In this document: positions 26,178 through 35,736 of the stretch, one piece after another | Numbering within the stretch: position 1 is the stretch's first letter | Layout of the letters: each line of letters begins with the position of its first letter | NCBI GenBank assembly: GCA_900769115.1 | Contig: CAAGFJ010000102.1 | Location: 1 to 64,000, forward strand | Direction: 5' to 3' | DNA: 64,000 bases | Origin: Lachnospiraceae bacterium | Lineage (GTDB): Bacteria; Bacillota; Clostridia; Lachnospirales; Lachnospiraceae | Notes under the pieces: model-generated | Seen by the model: only the letters and a program-made list of their open reading frames with translations | Database searches by the model: none | What the model was told of the DNA's origin: nothing | Translations under genes and position numbers: made by a program

Positions 26178-26206
26178 TGGTCAAAATATGACATTAGTTG
26201 TATAAT
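26178..26206 (+). promoter_or_regulatory. Candidate promoter of the rnf operon
   Basis: TGGTCA at 26178-26183, 17 bp, TATAAT at 26201-26206, with the start codon of rnfC 75 bp downstream. The -10 is perfect, the -35 matches in four of six positions. Confidence 0.6.
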
Positions 26207-26280
26207 TGATAAGAGTTCTCAAATAGACTTTTCTTTTTGTATGTGATGAGAGAATAAACAGATAAAGAGAGGTAGCGTAT

Positions 26281-27603
26281 ATGGGTTTATTAACATTTAA
26301 GGGAGGAATTCATCCTTACGATGGCAAAGATCTGTCGAAGGACAAGGCGATTGTGGATTACCTTCCCAAAGGGGATTGTGTGTATCCGTTATCCCAGCAT
26401 ATTGGAGCACCAGCAGCACCAATTGTGAAAAAAGGTGACAGAGTGCTGGTCGGACAGAAGATTGGGGAGGCACAAGGCTTTGTGTCAGCCAATATTCATT
26501 CGGGTGTATCTGGAACGGTGAAAGCAATTGAACCGAGAATGACAGTGAACGGAACGAAAGTGAATTCCGTTGTGATTGAGAATGACGGACAGTTTGAAGA
26601 AGTGGATTTCAAACAGAATGTACGTCCGTTGGATCAGATGTACCGGGAAGATGTCAAGGATGCGATCAAGGAAGCAGGTATTGTGGGTATGGGCGGTGCA
26701 GGATTCCCTACGCATGTCAAGTTATCACCAAAGAATGAAGATGCCATTGATACTATTATTGTGAATGGTGCAGAATGTGAGCCGTATCTGACATCCGATT
26801 ATCGACGTATGATTGAGGAACCAGAGAAGATTGTTACTGGTCTTCAGATTGTGATCAATCTGTTTGATCATGCAAAAGGTATTATTGCAATAGAAGATAA
26901 CAAACCGGATGCGATTGAGAAGCTGAAGGAGTTGACTAAGAATCTGCCGGATATTACTGTGAATGCAGTTAAGACAAAGTATCCGCAGGGTGCGGAACGA
27001 CAGTTGATCTATGCGAATACAGGACGTCAGATTAATTCTTCCATGCTTCCTGCAGATGCCGGATGTATTGTTCATAATATAGATACGATCGTGGCAATCT
27101 ATAATGCAATCATAGAGGGACGCCCATTGTTTGAACGTATTGTGACAGTGACTGGAGATGCAGTACATGAGACAGCGAATTTCCGTGTTCGGTTAGGAAC
27201 GAATGCACAGGAACTGATCGATGCTGTTGGAGGCTTCAATATCGAAGATCCGGGTAAGATCATTTCGGGTGGACCGATGATGGGAAAGGCGATGTTTTCA
27301 TTAGATGTTCCAATAGTAAAAGGAAGCTCTGCATTGCTTTGTTTCCAGGAAGATATAGTTTCGGCAGTAGAACCGTCGAACTGTATCCGTTGTGGAAGAT
27401 GTGTGGATGTATGCCCTGGACGCGTCATGCCGAATAAGCTGGCGAATCTGGCGTTACATGGAGATTATGATGAGTTTGTAAAATGCGATGGCATGGAGTG
27501 CTGTGAATGTGGCTGCTGCTCTTTTGTATGCCCTGCCAAGCGGCACTTGACACAGATTATTGCCGGAACCCGTAAACAGATCTTAGCAAACAGGAAACGA
27601 TAG
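26281..27603 (+). CDS. rnfC: Rnf complex subunit C, NADH-binding
   Basis: 440 residues. VYPLSQHIGAPAAPIVKKGD at the N-terminus, the nucleotide/FMN-binding region VGMGGAGFPTHVKL and NGAECEPYLTSDYR, an SLBB-type segment, and two 4Fe-4S motifs (CIRCGRCVDVCP and CCECGCCSFVCP) near the C-terminus. It is the peripheral subunit where NAD is reduced. First gene of rnfCDGEAB, the common clostridial order. Confidence 0.95.
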   Translation: MGLLTFKGGIHPYDGKDLSKDKAIVDYLPKGDCVYPLSQHIGAPAAPIVKKGDRVLVGQKIGEAQGFVSANIHSGVSGTVKAIEPRMTVNGTKVNSVVIENDGQFEEVDFKQNVRPLDQMYREDVKDAIKEAGIVGMGGAGFPTHVKLSPKNEDAIDTIIVNGAECEPYLTSDYRRMIEEPEKIVTGLQIVINLFDHAKGIIAIEDNKPDAIEKLKELTKNLPDITVNAVKTKYPQGAERQLIYANTGRQINSSMLPADAGCIVHNIDTIVAIYNAIIEGRPLFERIVTVTGDAVHETANFRVRLGTNAQELIDAVGGFNIEDPGKIISGGPMMGKAMFSLDVPIVKGSSALLCFQEDIVSAVEPSNCIRCGRCVDVCPGRVMPNKLANLALHGDYDEFVKCDGMECCECGCCSFVCPAKRHLTQIIAGTRKQILANRKR

Positions 27604-27615
27604 GAGGTGGATGAT

Positions 27616-28560
27616 TTGGAACAGACAATGAAGATTTCCTCTTCTCCACATATTAGAGACAAGGAAACAACAACCAATATTATGGGGAAGGTGCTGGTGG
27701 CATTGATGCCGGCAACCATCTTTGGTGTATACAATTTTGGGGTAAAAGCGTTAGCAATTATTATAATTACGATTGTCAGTTGTGTGATATTTGAAGCGGC
27801 ATTTCAGAAGATGACTGGTCGTAAGGTGACAATCGGTGACCTGTCGGCCGTACTGACCGGGTTGCTACTTGCCCTGAATCTGCCGCCAAGTGTTCCGTTA
27901 TGGCTTCCGGTGATTGGTGCTTTCTTTGCTATCGTTGTTGTAAAGCAGTTGTTTGGAGGGCTGGGACAGAATTTTATGAATCCGGCACTTGGAGCAAGAT
28001 GTTTTCTGTTGATTTCTTTTACGGGGCGGATGACAACCTTTACTTATGATGCAGTTACTATGGCAACCCCACTTGCGAATTTGAAGGCGGGAGAACATGT
28101 GGATGTGAAGGCAATGTTCTTAGGTACAACAGCAGGAACGATTGGTGAGACCTGTGCGATTGCATTGATCGCCGGGGGCATTTTCCTGATCGTGACCGGG
28201 GTGATCAATTACCGGATTCCGGTATGGTATATCGGTTCTTTTGCGTTATTTATTATGATCTATGCGCTTGCTTCCGGGCGGGGCTTTGATGTTTCGTTCG
28301 TATTGGCGCATTTATTTGGCGGTGGTTTGATGCTGGGAGCCTTTTTCATGGCAACGGACTATGTAACATCTCCAATTACGCCGCTTGGTAAAGTATATTT
28401 TGGTATCCTGCTTGGATTATTCACCTTCCTGTTCCGTATATTTGGTGGTTCTGCAGAGGGAGTATCCTATGCGATCATTCTTGGCAATCTGTTAGTGCCA
28501 TTAATTGAACGGATTACCGTTCCAAAGTCATTTGGAAAGGGGGCAGTGAAGCATGAGTAG
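27616..28560 (+). CDS. rnfD: Rnf complex subunit D
   Basis: About 314 residues with roughly nine to ten membrane helices. The flavin-acceptor Thr probably lies in ATDYVTSPITPLGK near residue 250, where ApbE would attach FMN. The start is taken as TTG at 27616, 8 nt after GGAGG; GTG at 27607 overlaps the ribosome binding site, and ATG at 27628 is also possible. It overlaps rnfG by 8 nt. Confidence 0.93.
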   Translation: MEQTMKISSSPHIRDKETTTNIMGKVLVALMPATIFGVYNFGVKALAIIIITIVSCVIFEAAFQKMTGRKVTIGDLSAVLTGLLLALNLPPSVPLWLPVIGAFFAIVVVKQLFGGLGQNFMNPALGARCFLLISFTGRMTTFTYDAVTMATPLANLKAGEHVDVKAMFLGTTAGTIGETCAIALIAGGIFLIVTGVINYRIPVWYIGSFALFIMIYALASGRGFDVSFVLAHLFGGGLMLGAFFMATDYVTSPITPLGKVYFGILLGLFTFLFRIFGGSAEGVSYAIILGNLLVPLIERITVPKSFGKGAVKHE

Positions 28561-29146
28561 TGAAAGTATTAAGAATACCATTTCTTTAATGTTGATCACG
28601 TTGATTGCAGGATTGTTACTTGGTGCAGTGTACGAGATTACGAAGGAACCGATTGCTAAAGAGAATCAACGTGCGAAGGAAGAAGCGTACAAAGCGGTGT
28701 TTGCAGATGCAGATTCATTTGAAGCGATTACACTGGATACAGATGAGGTGCAGAAGGAATTGGACGGTCAGGGACTGGATGCGTCCATCAATGAGGCAAT
28801 GAAGGCATTAGATGCTTCCGGTCAGCCGATCGGATATGTGCTTACGGTAACGGATCATGAAGGATATGGCGGAGATATTCAGTTTGCGATGGGTGTGCAG
28901 TCCGATGGTACAATGAATGGAATTTCCTTTTTATCAATCAGTGAGACGGCGGGACTTGGTATGAAAGCCAAGGAAGATAGTTTCCGCAAGCAGTTTGAAG
29001 GCAAGAATGCAGAGAAGATCGTGTATACCAAGAATGGTGCTTCGGCTGACAATGAGATTGATGCGTTGTCTGGCGCGACAATTACAACGAATGCAGTGAC
29101 TAATGGAGTAAATGCAGGTCTGTATTATGTGCATACATTACAATAG
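28553..29146 (+). CDS. rnfG: Rnf complex subunit G, covalent flavoprotein
   Basis: 197 residues: one N-terminal membrane helix (ISLMLITLIAGLLLGAVYEI) and an extracytoplasmic FMN-binding domain. The ApbE target motif is DALSGATITTNAV with Thr as acceptor. GYGGDIQFAMGV and ISETAGLGMKA are typical of the family. Confidence 0.95.
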   Translation: MSSESIKNTISLMLITLIAGLLLGAVYEITKEPIAKENQRAKEEAYKAVFADADSFEAITLDTDEVQKELDGQGLDASINEAMKALDASGQPIGYVLTVTDHEGYGGDIQFAMGVQSDGTMNGISFLSISETAGLGMKAKEDSFRKQFEGKNAEKIVYTKNGASADNEIDALSGATITTNAVTNGVNAGLYYVHTLQ

Positions 29147-29157
29147 GAGGTGGGAAG

Positions 29158-29862
29158 ATGAGTAAAGCAATCGAACGTTTGAAATGTGGTATTATCACGG
29201 AGAATCCTACCTTTGTCCAGATGCTTGGTATGTGTCCGACTATGGCGGTTACAACGTCAGCAGTTAATGGTATAGGTATGGGACTTACAACAACCGTGAT
29301 TCTGATCTTAAGTAATATGATGATATCGGCACTCCGGAAAGTGATTCCGGACAAGGTTCGTATTCCGGCATACATCGTAATTGTGGCGTCTTTTGTTACA
29401 ATTGTGCAGTTCCTGTTACAGGGATTTGTGCCGTCGCTATATGACAGCTTAGGAATCTATATTCCGTTAATTGTTGTAAACTGTATTATTTTAGGCCGTG
29501 CAGAAAGCTATGCGTCTAAGAATAATGTATGGCTTTCCATGTTTGATGGAATTGGTATGGGACTTGGTTTTACGATTGGACTGACTTCTATCGGTATTTT
29601 CCGTGAATTGTTTGGAAACGGAACGATTTTCGGGCTTCAGATCATGCCATCCCAGTATGAACCTGTTACTATTTTAATCCTTGCTCCGGGTGCATTCTTT
29701 GTATTAGCATGTCTGATCGCAATACAGAACAAGGTGAGACTGAACAAAGCAAAGAAAGAAGGAATTCCTGCTTCCTGTGAGAAAGAACATGGGTGTGCAG
29801 GATGTACGAATACTCTTTGCAGTGGCAGGCAGTTTGCAGAGCAGAATTCAGAGACGAAGTAA
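29158..29862 (+). CDS. rnfE: Rnf complex subunit E with a Cys-rich tail
   Basis: 234 residues, six predicted membrane helices, with the RnfA/RnfE signature NPTFVQMLGMCPTMAVTT, whose Cys contributes to an intramembrane iron-sulfur site with RnfA. After the last helix the protein continues with a basic segment and CEKEHGCAGCTNTLCSG, four Cys that are unusual for RnfE and could bind metal. Confidence 0.94.
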   Translation: MSKAIERLKCGIITENPTFVQMLGMCPTMAVTTSAVNGIGMGLTTTVILILSNMMISALRKVIPDKVRIPAYIVIVASFVTIVQFLLQGFVPSLYDSLGIYIPLIVVNCIILGRAESYASKNNVWLSMFDGIGMGLGFTIGLTSIGIFRELFGNGTIFGLQIMPSQYEPVTILILAPGAFFVLACLIAIQNKVRLNKAKKEGIPASCEKEHGCAGCTNTLCSGRQFAEQNSETK

Positions 29863-29883
29863 TCGGAGAAGGAGGCGTATATT

Positions 29884-30459
29884 ATGAATTTATTATTAAT
29901 TGCAGTGGGTGCTGCATTAGTGAATAATGTGGTATTAAGCCAGTTCCTTGGTTTGTGTCCATTTATCGGCGTATCAAAGAAAGTGGATACAGCAGCCGGT
30001 ATGGGAGGCGCGGTTATCTTTGTTATAACGATTGCTTCTGCAGTGACGAGCTTAATTTACACATTTGTATTAGAGAAGTTAAATATTACCTATCTGCAGA
30101 CAATTGTATTTATTCTTGTAATTGCTGCATTGGTTCAGTTTGTCGAGATGTTTCTTAAGAAGACAATGCCGGCGTTATATCAGGCGTTAGGTGTATATTT
30201 ACCGTTGATCACAACAAACTGTGCGGTGCTCGGAGTGGCACTTATTAACGTACAGAAATCATACGGATTCTTATCTTCTGTGATCAATGGATTTGGTACA
30301 GCAGTTGGATTTACAATATCCATTGTGATCATGGCAGGTATCCGGGAGAAGATTGAGTATAATGATATTCCGGAGTCCTTTAAGGGAACCCCGATCGTGC
30401 TGGTGACAGCCGGATTGATGGCAATGGCATTTTTCGGATTTTCCGGATTGATCAAATAG
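29884..30459 (+). CDS. rnfA: Rnf complex subunit A
   Basis: 191 residues, six membrane helices. NNVVLSQFLGLCPFIGVSK and LGVYLPLITTNCAVLGVAL carry the two conserved Cys that hold the membrane-embedded 2Fe-2S cluster together with RnfE. Part of the ion-translocating core. Confidence 0.96.
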   Translation: MNLLLIAVGAALVNNVVLSQFLGLCPFIGVSKKVDTAAGMGGAVIFVITIASAVTSLIYTFVLEKLNITYLQTIVFILVIAALVQFVEMFLKKTMPALYQALGVYLPLITTNCAVLGVALINVQKSYGFLSSVINGFGTAVGFTISIVIMAGIREKIEYNDIPESFKGTPIVLVTAGLMAMAFFGFSGLIK

Positions 30460-30472
30460 GAGGGAGATACGT

Positions 30473-31285
30473 ATGGTTACATCAGTTTTATTGGCAATGG
30501 CCATGGTCGGTGGTACGGGTGTTGTTATCGGAATCCTTCTTGGAATTGCCGGAGAGAAGTTTGAGGTAGAAGTAGATGAGAAAGAGGTGGCGGTAAGAGC
30601 CTGTCTGCCAGGTAACAATTGTGGTGGATGTGGATTTCCTGGCTGTGATGGTCTGGCGGCCGCAATCGCGAAAGGAGAAGCACCGGTCAATGCCTGTCCG
30701 GTTGGTGGAGATGTCTGCGCTAAGGCAGTAGCAGAGGTGATGGGTGTATCTGCCGGAGATTCCGTGAAGATGACGGCCTATGTCAAATGTGCCGGAACAT
30801 GTGAGAAAGCAAAGGATCAATATGAATATGTTGGTCCGGAGGATTGTAAGCTTGCAATGAATAATCCGGGTGGTGGAGCTAAGGCATGTTCTTATGGCTG
30901 CACCGGTTATGGCAATTGTAAGAGAGTGTGCCCGTTTGATGCAATTGAGATTGTGGACGGAATTGCCCGGGTGAATCCGGACAAATGTAAGGCATGTGGC
31001 AAATGTGTTGCAGAGTGTCCAAAGCATTTGATCGAATTAGTTCCGGCAGATGCAGTCTGTGTGGTGCAGTGCAGTTCTAAGGATCGAGGTGTTGATGTGA
31101 AGAAAGTATGTCAGGCAGGATGTATCGGATGTGGACTCTGTGCCAGAAATTGTCCTTCGGATGCAATTACCGTAGAGAATAACATTGCACATATTGATCA
31201 GACTAAGTGTACCCATTGTGGTATATGCAAAGAGAAATGTCCGGTTAAGATTATTGCCGGGGTAGAAAGTACAGAAAGGGAATAA
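30473..31285 (+). CDS. rnfB: Rnf complex subunit B, ferredoxin-type
   Basis: 270 residues: an N-terminal membrane helix, the 4Fe-4S domain CLPGNNCGGCGFPGCDG and, further on, four ferredoxin-like Cys clusters (GCTGYGNCKRVCP, CKACGKCVAECP, CIGCGLCARNCP, CTHCGICKEKCP). It takes electrons from reduced ferredoxin. The polyferredoxin form is typical of clostridia. Confidence 0.96.
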   Translation: MVTSVLLAMAMVGGTGVVIGILLGIAGEKFEVEVDEKEVAVRACLPGNNCGGCGFPGCDGLAAAIAKGEAPVNACPVGGDVCAKAVAEVMGVSAGDSVKMTAYVKCAGTCEKAKDQYEYVGPEDCKLAMNNPGGGAKACSYGCTGYGNCKRVCPFDAIEIVDGIARVNPDKCKACGKCVAECPKHLIELVPADAVCVVQCSSKDRGVDVKKVCQAGCIGCGLCARNCPSDAITVENNIAHIDQTKCTHCGICKEKCPVKIIAGVESTERE

Positions 31286-31287
31286 GA

Positions 31288-32100
31288 ATGAGACAGACGC
31301 TCGAAGATGAGAATAAAGTAGTCAAAGAAGAGGGAGAAGACTTGTATTCTGAAAATGCGTTAGAGATGTCTTCTATGAATGCGAAAGAGCGCCGTGCATA
31401 TAAGAAAGAGCTGCGTAACAAACGGTTACAAGCAATGGATGGAAAAGAAAAGCGAAGATATATCATACAATATTACAAATGGCATTTCATTGGTGCGGTT
31501 GCGGTTGTATTTTTGTGTTATATCTTAGGAAGAACAATATATACGGCAACACTTCCGACGGAGCTTGTGGTCGCTGTTACGAATGATGGCACTAATGTCA
31601 TTTGTGAGCAGTATATTCCGGATGCATTCCGGAAGTATTATCAGCTGGATAAGAAGAATACGATTCAGGTTTTTGACAACCTGACAATTGAAGATGCAGA
31701 TGATGCGACAATTCAGGAAAGTACACTGACTGATTATGAAAAGATGATTGTGTATATCAGTTCCGATCGGTTGGATGCGATCATCGGTAATGAGGATACA
31801 CTGAATTACTACAAATCCACAGGAGATATTGCAGTGGTGGATCAATGTATGGATGAGGAGCTTTATCAGCAGCTTGCAGATCATATTGTACAGGCAGCAG
31901 ATGACACAAAATATATGAATGACGGCAAGCCTTATGCGGCTGCGATAGATATCAGCGGCACAGAATTTGCCAGAAAATGTCAGCTTTCTTATGATGATGT
32001 ATATTTAATGATTCCGAATAACCGTTATGTAGAGAATGAAGCAACATTGCGCCTGATCCGCATGATCTTTGAAATAGAGGATGCGGGGCAGGCATCTTGA
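31288..32100 (+). CDS. Single-pass membrane protein of unknown function after rnfB
   Basis: A 270-residue protein not recognised. About 65 charged residues (KERRAYKKELRNKRLQAMDG) precede one membrane helix (WHFIGAVAVVFLCYILGRTI), followed by a roughly 180-residue outer domain rich in acidic residues with one Cys in DQCMDEEL. The start is 3 nt after the rnfB stop, so it is very likely cotranscribed with the Rnf genes. The basic cytoplasmic part and acidic outer part are seen directly; any link to Rnf assembly is speculation. Confidence 0.7.
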   Translation: MRQTLEDENKVVKEEGEDLYSENALEMSSMNAKERRAYKKELRNKRLQAMDGKEKRRYIIQYYKWHFIGAVAVVFLCYILGRTIYTATLPTELVVAVTNDGTNVICEQYIPDAFRKYYQLDKKNTIQVFDNLTIEDADDATIQESTLTDYEKMIVYISSDRLDAIIGNEDTLNYYKSTGDIAVVDQCMDEELYQQLADHIVQAADDTKYMNDGKPYAAAIDISGTEFARKCQLSYDDVYLMIPNNRYVENEATLRLIRMIFEIEDAGQAS

Positions 32101-32110
32101 AAAAGTAGTT

Positions 32111-32139
32111 TGCAATTCTATTTTTTCTATGTTATAATG
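32111..32139 (+). promoter_or_regulatory. Promoter upstream of the ymxH-like gene
   Basis: TTGCAA at 32111-32116, 17 bp, TATAAT at 32134-32139, 95 bp before the chosen start at 32234. Confidence 0.75.
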
Positions 32140-32233
32140 CGTAATATGTAAAGATATTATGTTAATCACAAGTGATATGTCTTTTTTACAGACAGGGTAC
32201 ATATATTGTGTTAAGTGTTGTTGGAGAAGATAT

Positions 32234-32491
32234 ATGACTTTTTTGGATCTGCGTCAGAAAGAAGTGATTAACTGTAAGGATTGCAAACGGATTGGCTGCG
32301 TTGCAGATATTGAATTTGACCCTTGTAACGGGCAGATCTGTGCATTGATCGTACCGGCTCCGATTCGTTTCTTTTCCTGTTTTTCCAAGTGCATTCAGTA
32401 TTATATCCGCTTTTGTGATGTGGTTCGCATCGGCCCGGATATTATATTGGTGGATGTCTGTCTGGAGAAAGCAATTATGAAGGATGAATAA
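32234..32491 (+). CDS. YlmC/YmxH family PRC-barrel protein
   Basis: An 85-residue PRC-barrel-like protein: [19 protein letters not shown] and [17 protein letters not shown] are the family pattern, with [14 protein letters not shown] at the end. Bacillus and Clostridium members are linked to sporulation, with unknown activity. The ATG at 32234 follows GGAGAAG; an ATG at 32159 would add 25 residues that look unlike the family. Confidence 0.8.
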   Translation: MTFLDLRQKEVINCKDCKRIGCVADIEFDPCNGQICALIVPAPIRFFSCFSKCIQYYIRFCDVVRIGPDIILVDVCLEKAIMKDE

Positions 32492-32505
32492 GGAGGAGAC
32501 TACAT

Positions 32506-32955
32506 ATGAAGTGCCCATTTTGTGGAGAAGACAGTACGAGGGTAATTGATTCAAGACCAGCCGATGATAATAGCTCTATTCGAAGAAGAAGAGAATGTGA
32601 TGAGTGTGGTAAGCGATTTACGACATATGAGAAAGTAGAGACAATTCCGCTTATTATTATTAAAAAGGATAAGATCCGGGAGGCATACGATCGCTCTAAG
32701 ATTGAATCCGGTGTGATCAAGTCTTGCCATAAGCGTCCAATCTCGGTGGAAGAGATTGAAAGATGCATTGATCGGATTGAGACAAAGATCTTTAATTTAG
32801 AACAGAAAGAGGTAGAGAGTTCTGTTATTGGCGAGATTGTAATGGACGAGTTGAAGTCGTTAGATCAGGTGGCGTATGTCCGGTTTGCCTCGGTATATCG
32901 GGAATTCAAGGATGTTAATATTTTTATGGATGAACTTAAGAAGTTATTGAATTAA
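32506..32955 (+). CDS. nrdR: Transcriptional repressor NrdR
   Basis: 149 residues: zinc ribbon [15 protein letters not shown]...[12 protein letters not shown] and an ATP-cone starting [12 protein letters not shown]. It represses ribonucleotide reductase genes in response to ATP/dATP. AAGGAGG precedes the ATG. A terminator follows. Confidence 0.96.
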   Translation: MKCPFCGEDSTRVIDSRPADDNSSIRRRRECDECGKRFTTYEKVETIPLIIIKKDKIREAYDRSKIESGVIKSCHKRPISVEEIERCIDRIETKIFNLEQKEVESSVIGEIVMDELKSLDQVAYVRFASVYREFKDVNIFMDELKKLLN

Positions 32956-32981
32956 CAGGAATATGTGAATAAAGTATGAAA

Positions 32982-33016
32982 ACGTAACAAAAACAGATGT
33001 TTTTGTTGCGTTTTTT
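32982..33016 (+). terminator. Intrinsic terminator after nrdR
   Basis: ACGTAACAAAAAC (32982-32994) pairs with GTTTTTGTTGCGT (32999-33011) with a single G-T pair and loop AGAT, followed by TTTTT. Confidence 0.85.
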
Positions 33017-33071
33017 ATATTTATCCGATATAATGCAAATATTCGTACTAGGAGATGGAATAGGAGATTCC

Positions 33072-34607
33072 ATGTATAACAAAGTTCTAAGTGGCACACT
33101 GCACGGAGTGGAAGGAAGACTCATTACAGTGGAAGCCGATGTAAGCGAAGGTCTGCCAACATTTAATATGGTAGGTTTTTTAGCTTCAGAAGTCCGCGAG
33201 GCAAGTGATCGGGTGAGGACTGCATTGAAGAATGCAGGTTTTCAGGTTTCCCCGAAGAAGATTACAGTGAATTTGTCACCTGCGGATGTCAAAAAAGAAG
33301 GCTCAGCCTTTGATTTACCCATTAGTATCGCTTTATTAACAGCATATGGTTATATTCCGGATGAGTATACGAGGGACATTCTGTTTATTGGAGAATTGTC
33401 TTTGAATGGTGATGTATGCGGTGTAAAAGGAATCCTGCCCATTGTAGATTATGCGAAAGGACAGGGGATTCATAAGATCATACTTCCGTATGTGAATCGG
33501 AAAGAGGCATCATTTATCCCAGGAGTAGAGATTATAGGGGTGAAGAGTCTCAAACAGGTAGTGGAGTATTTGCTGGAAGGAGAAGGAGCTGTGCCGGATA
33601 CAATCCTGCAAACGGAGGAGGAGATGGAGTCCTGTTTTCCGGAAGATTTTGCAGATGTAAAAGGTCAGAAGGTGTTGAAACGCGCAACAGAGATTGCAGT
33701 GGCAGGAATGCACAATATTCTGTATCTGGGGCCTCCGGGTGCAGGCAAGTCCATGATTGCTAAGAGGATTCCGACGATTATGCCGGGGCTGTCATATGAG
33801 GAAAGTATTGAATTGACGAAGATCTATAGCGTGAATGGAATGTTGGGACCTGAGGATGGACTGGTGCGCAATCGTCCATTTCGTATGCCACATCATTCGA
33901 TTACGGCAAACGCACTGATTGGTGGAGGAAAGAATCCTAAGCCCGGTGAGATCAGTCTGGCGCATCATGGGGTTTTGTTTTTGGATGAATTTCTGGAATT
34001 CCAGAAGAATATTATTGAGATGATGCGTCAGCCATTAGAGGATGGCAGAATCACGATATCGAGACTGCAGGGAAGTTATACATTTCCTTGTGATTTTATG
34101 CTGGTAGCGGCAATGAATCCCTGTCCGTGTGGCTATTATCCGGATCGGAATCGATGTCATTGTACCAAACCACAGATTGACCGGTATCTGAAGAAGGTAT
34201 CGCAGCCAATGCTTGACCGAATTGATATGAATATCGCAGTGAAGCGAATCACCTATGAGGAATTATATGAAGAGCAGGAGACAGAAGATTCTAATACGAT
34301 CAGACAACGGATTATGGATGTACATCAAGTCCAGAAGAAGCGTTTGGCACCGTATCAGATTTCTTTTAATTCGCAGATACCAGCGCATCTGTTAGAAGAA
34401 GTGTGCATGCTGGGTGAGGAAGAACGCAGATTGAGGCAGGAGGCCTTTGAACAGTATGAATTGACTGCCAGAGGAGCAGGAAAGGTGCTTCGGGTTGCAA
34501 GAACGATTGCGGATCTAGATCATAGTGAATGTGTTACCTGTAGTCATATTCTGGAAGCATTATCTTACCGGATGGGGAACTTCTATCAGGGAGGTGAGAT
34601 GTTATGA
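33072..34607 (+). CDS. YifB/ComM-like Mg-chelatase family AAA+ ATPase
   Basis: A 511-residue protein: an N-terminal Lon-like ChlI domain (KVLSGTLHGVEGRLITVEAD, NLSPADVKKEGSAFDLP), Walker A GPPGAGKSMIAKRIP, Walker B LFLDEFLEF and the Cys segment PCPCGYYPDRNRCHC. ComM homologues act as helicases that extend heteroduplex joints in natural transformation. Being directly upstream of dprA, another transformation gene, fits. The start at 33072 has TAGGAG before it; the upstream in-frame ATG at 32997 lies inside the nrdR terminator. Confidence 0.93.
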   Translation: MYNKVLSGTLHGVEGRLITVEADVSEGLPTFNMVGFLASEVREASDRVRTALKNAGFQVSPKKITVNLSPADVKKEGSAFDLPISIALLTAYGYIPDEYTRDILFIGELSLNGDVCGVKGILPIVDYAKGQGIHKIILPYVNRKEASFIPGVEIIGVKSLKQVVEYLLEGEGAVPDTILQTEEEMESCFPEDFADVKGQKVLKRATEIAVAGMHNILYLGPPGAGKSMIAKRIPTIMPGLSYEESIELTKIYSVNGMLGPEDGLVRNRPFRMPHHSITANALIGGGKNPKPGEISLAHHGVLFLDEFLEFQKNIIEMMRQPLEDGRITISRLQGSYTFPCDFMLVAAMNPCPCGYYPDRNRCHCTKPQIDRYLKKVSQPMLDRIDMNIAVKRITYEELYEEQETEDSNTIRQRIMDVHQVQKKRLAPYQISFNSQIPAHLLEEVCMLGEEERRLRQEAFEQYELTARGAGKVLRVARTIADLDHSECVTCSHILEALSYRMGNFYQGGEML

Positions 34608-35713
34608 TGGAACAGGAGATATACTGGTATTGGCTTAATAATATAGAAGGAATTGGAAGAGTTGCGATACGCAGATTATTAGAAGAGTATGAAGATCCAT
34701 GTTATATTTACGAAGATGCAGAAGACAGGGAAATTGCATTTCTGTTACAAACATTGGATTTGAGTGGGTATCAGGCTTCAAAGGACCGGGACCGCTTACA
34801 GAGGGAATATGAGAATTTACAGAAAAAAGGAGTCACATTTACATATCCTGGCAAAAACGATTATCCGGAACGGCTCTGTTGCATTCCGGATGCCCCATTA
34901 GGATTATATTATAAAGGAACTCTGCCGGAAGAGACGCAGAAAGCAATCGCGATCATTGGGGCAAGAAATTGTTCCAGATATGGAATGGAGATGGCACGTT
35001 TCTTTGGAAGGGAGCTTGCCAAATGTGATATTGCGGTTATTAGTGGACTGGCAAGAGGTATTGATGGCATGGGGCACAAGGGCGCCTTAGAAGGAAATGG
35101 ATATACATTAGGAATTCTTGGATGTGGAGTGGACATTGTCTATCCGACCGAAAATTATGAGCTGTTTATGAAGATGGAACGACAGGGTGGAATTCTGTCG
35201 GAAAGCAATATAGGAATACAACCATTCGCTGGTTTGTTTCCACAAAGGAATCGTTTGATAGCAGGTATGTCAGATGGCATTCTGGTAATTGAAGCCAGGG
35301 AGAAAAGTGGAACGTTCATAACGGTGGATCAGGGATTGGAACAGGGAAAGGAGATCTTTGCACTTCCAGGGAAACTGACAGATCCCAAAAGTGCCGGATG
35401 CAACAATTTGATCAAGTTTGGCGCTCATTTGGTTACGGAGGTTGCGGATGTTTTGGAGGTGCTTCACTATCATAATAGAGATGCATCTTATGCGAATACG
35501 ATTGGGGAAGTGCCGAGCGTTAAGAGAAAACTCACTCTTGCACCTAATGAAAAAATGGTGTATAGTTGTTTGCAAATTGAACCGAAATATTTGGATGACA
35601 TAATTAAGGAGGCTGGAATTGCTCCACAGGATGTCTGCATGCTGTTGAATCAGCTGGTGATGAAGGGAATGATAGTGGAATCTAGCAGGAATTATTATGC
35701 TGTCAAGTTATAA
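34604..35713 (+). CDS. dprA: DNA-processing protein DprA
   Basis: 369 residues. The Rossmann core shows IAIIGARNCSRYGMEMA, ISGLARGIDGMGHKGAL, GCGVDIVYP and the GTFITVDQGLEQGKEIFALPG segment; an N-terminal SAM-like part and a C-terminal winged helix flank it. It binds single-stranded DNA and loads RecA. It overlaps yifB by four bases. Confidence 0.95.
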   Translation: MMEQEIYWYWLNNIEGIGRVAIRRLLEEYEDPCYIYEDAEDREIAFLLQTLDLSGYQASKDRDRLQREYENLQKKGVTFTYPGKNDYPERLCCIPDAPLGLYYKGTLPEETQKAIAIIGARNCSRYGMEMARFFGRELAKCDIAVISGLARGIDGMGHKGALEGNGYTLGILGCGVDIVYPTENYELFMKMERQGGILSESNIGIQPFAGLFPQRNRLIAGMSDGILVIEAREKSGTFITVDQGLEQGKEIFALPGKLTDPKSAGCNNLIKFGAHLVTEVADVLEVLHYHNRDASYANTIGEVPSVKRKLTLAPNEKMVYSCLQIEPKYLDDIIKEAGIAPQDVCMLLNQLVMKGMIVESSRNYYAVKL

Positions 35714-35736
35714 CAAAGACGGGAAGGAGCCTTAGT

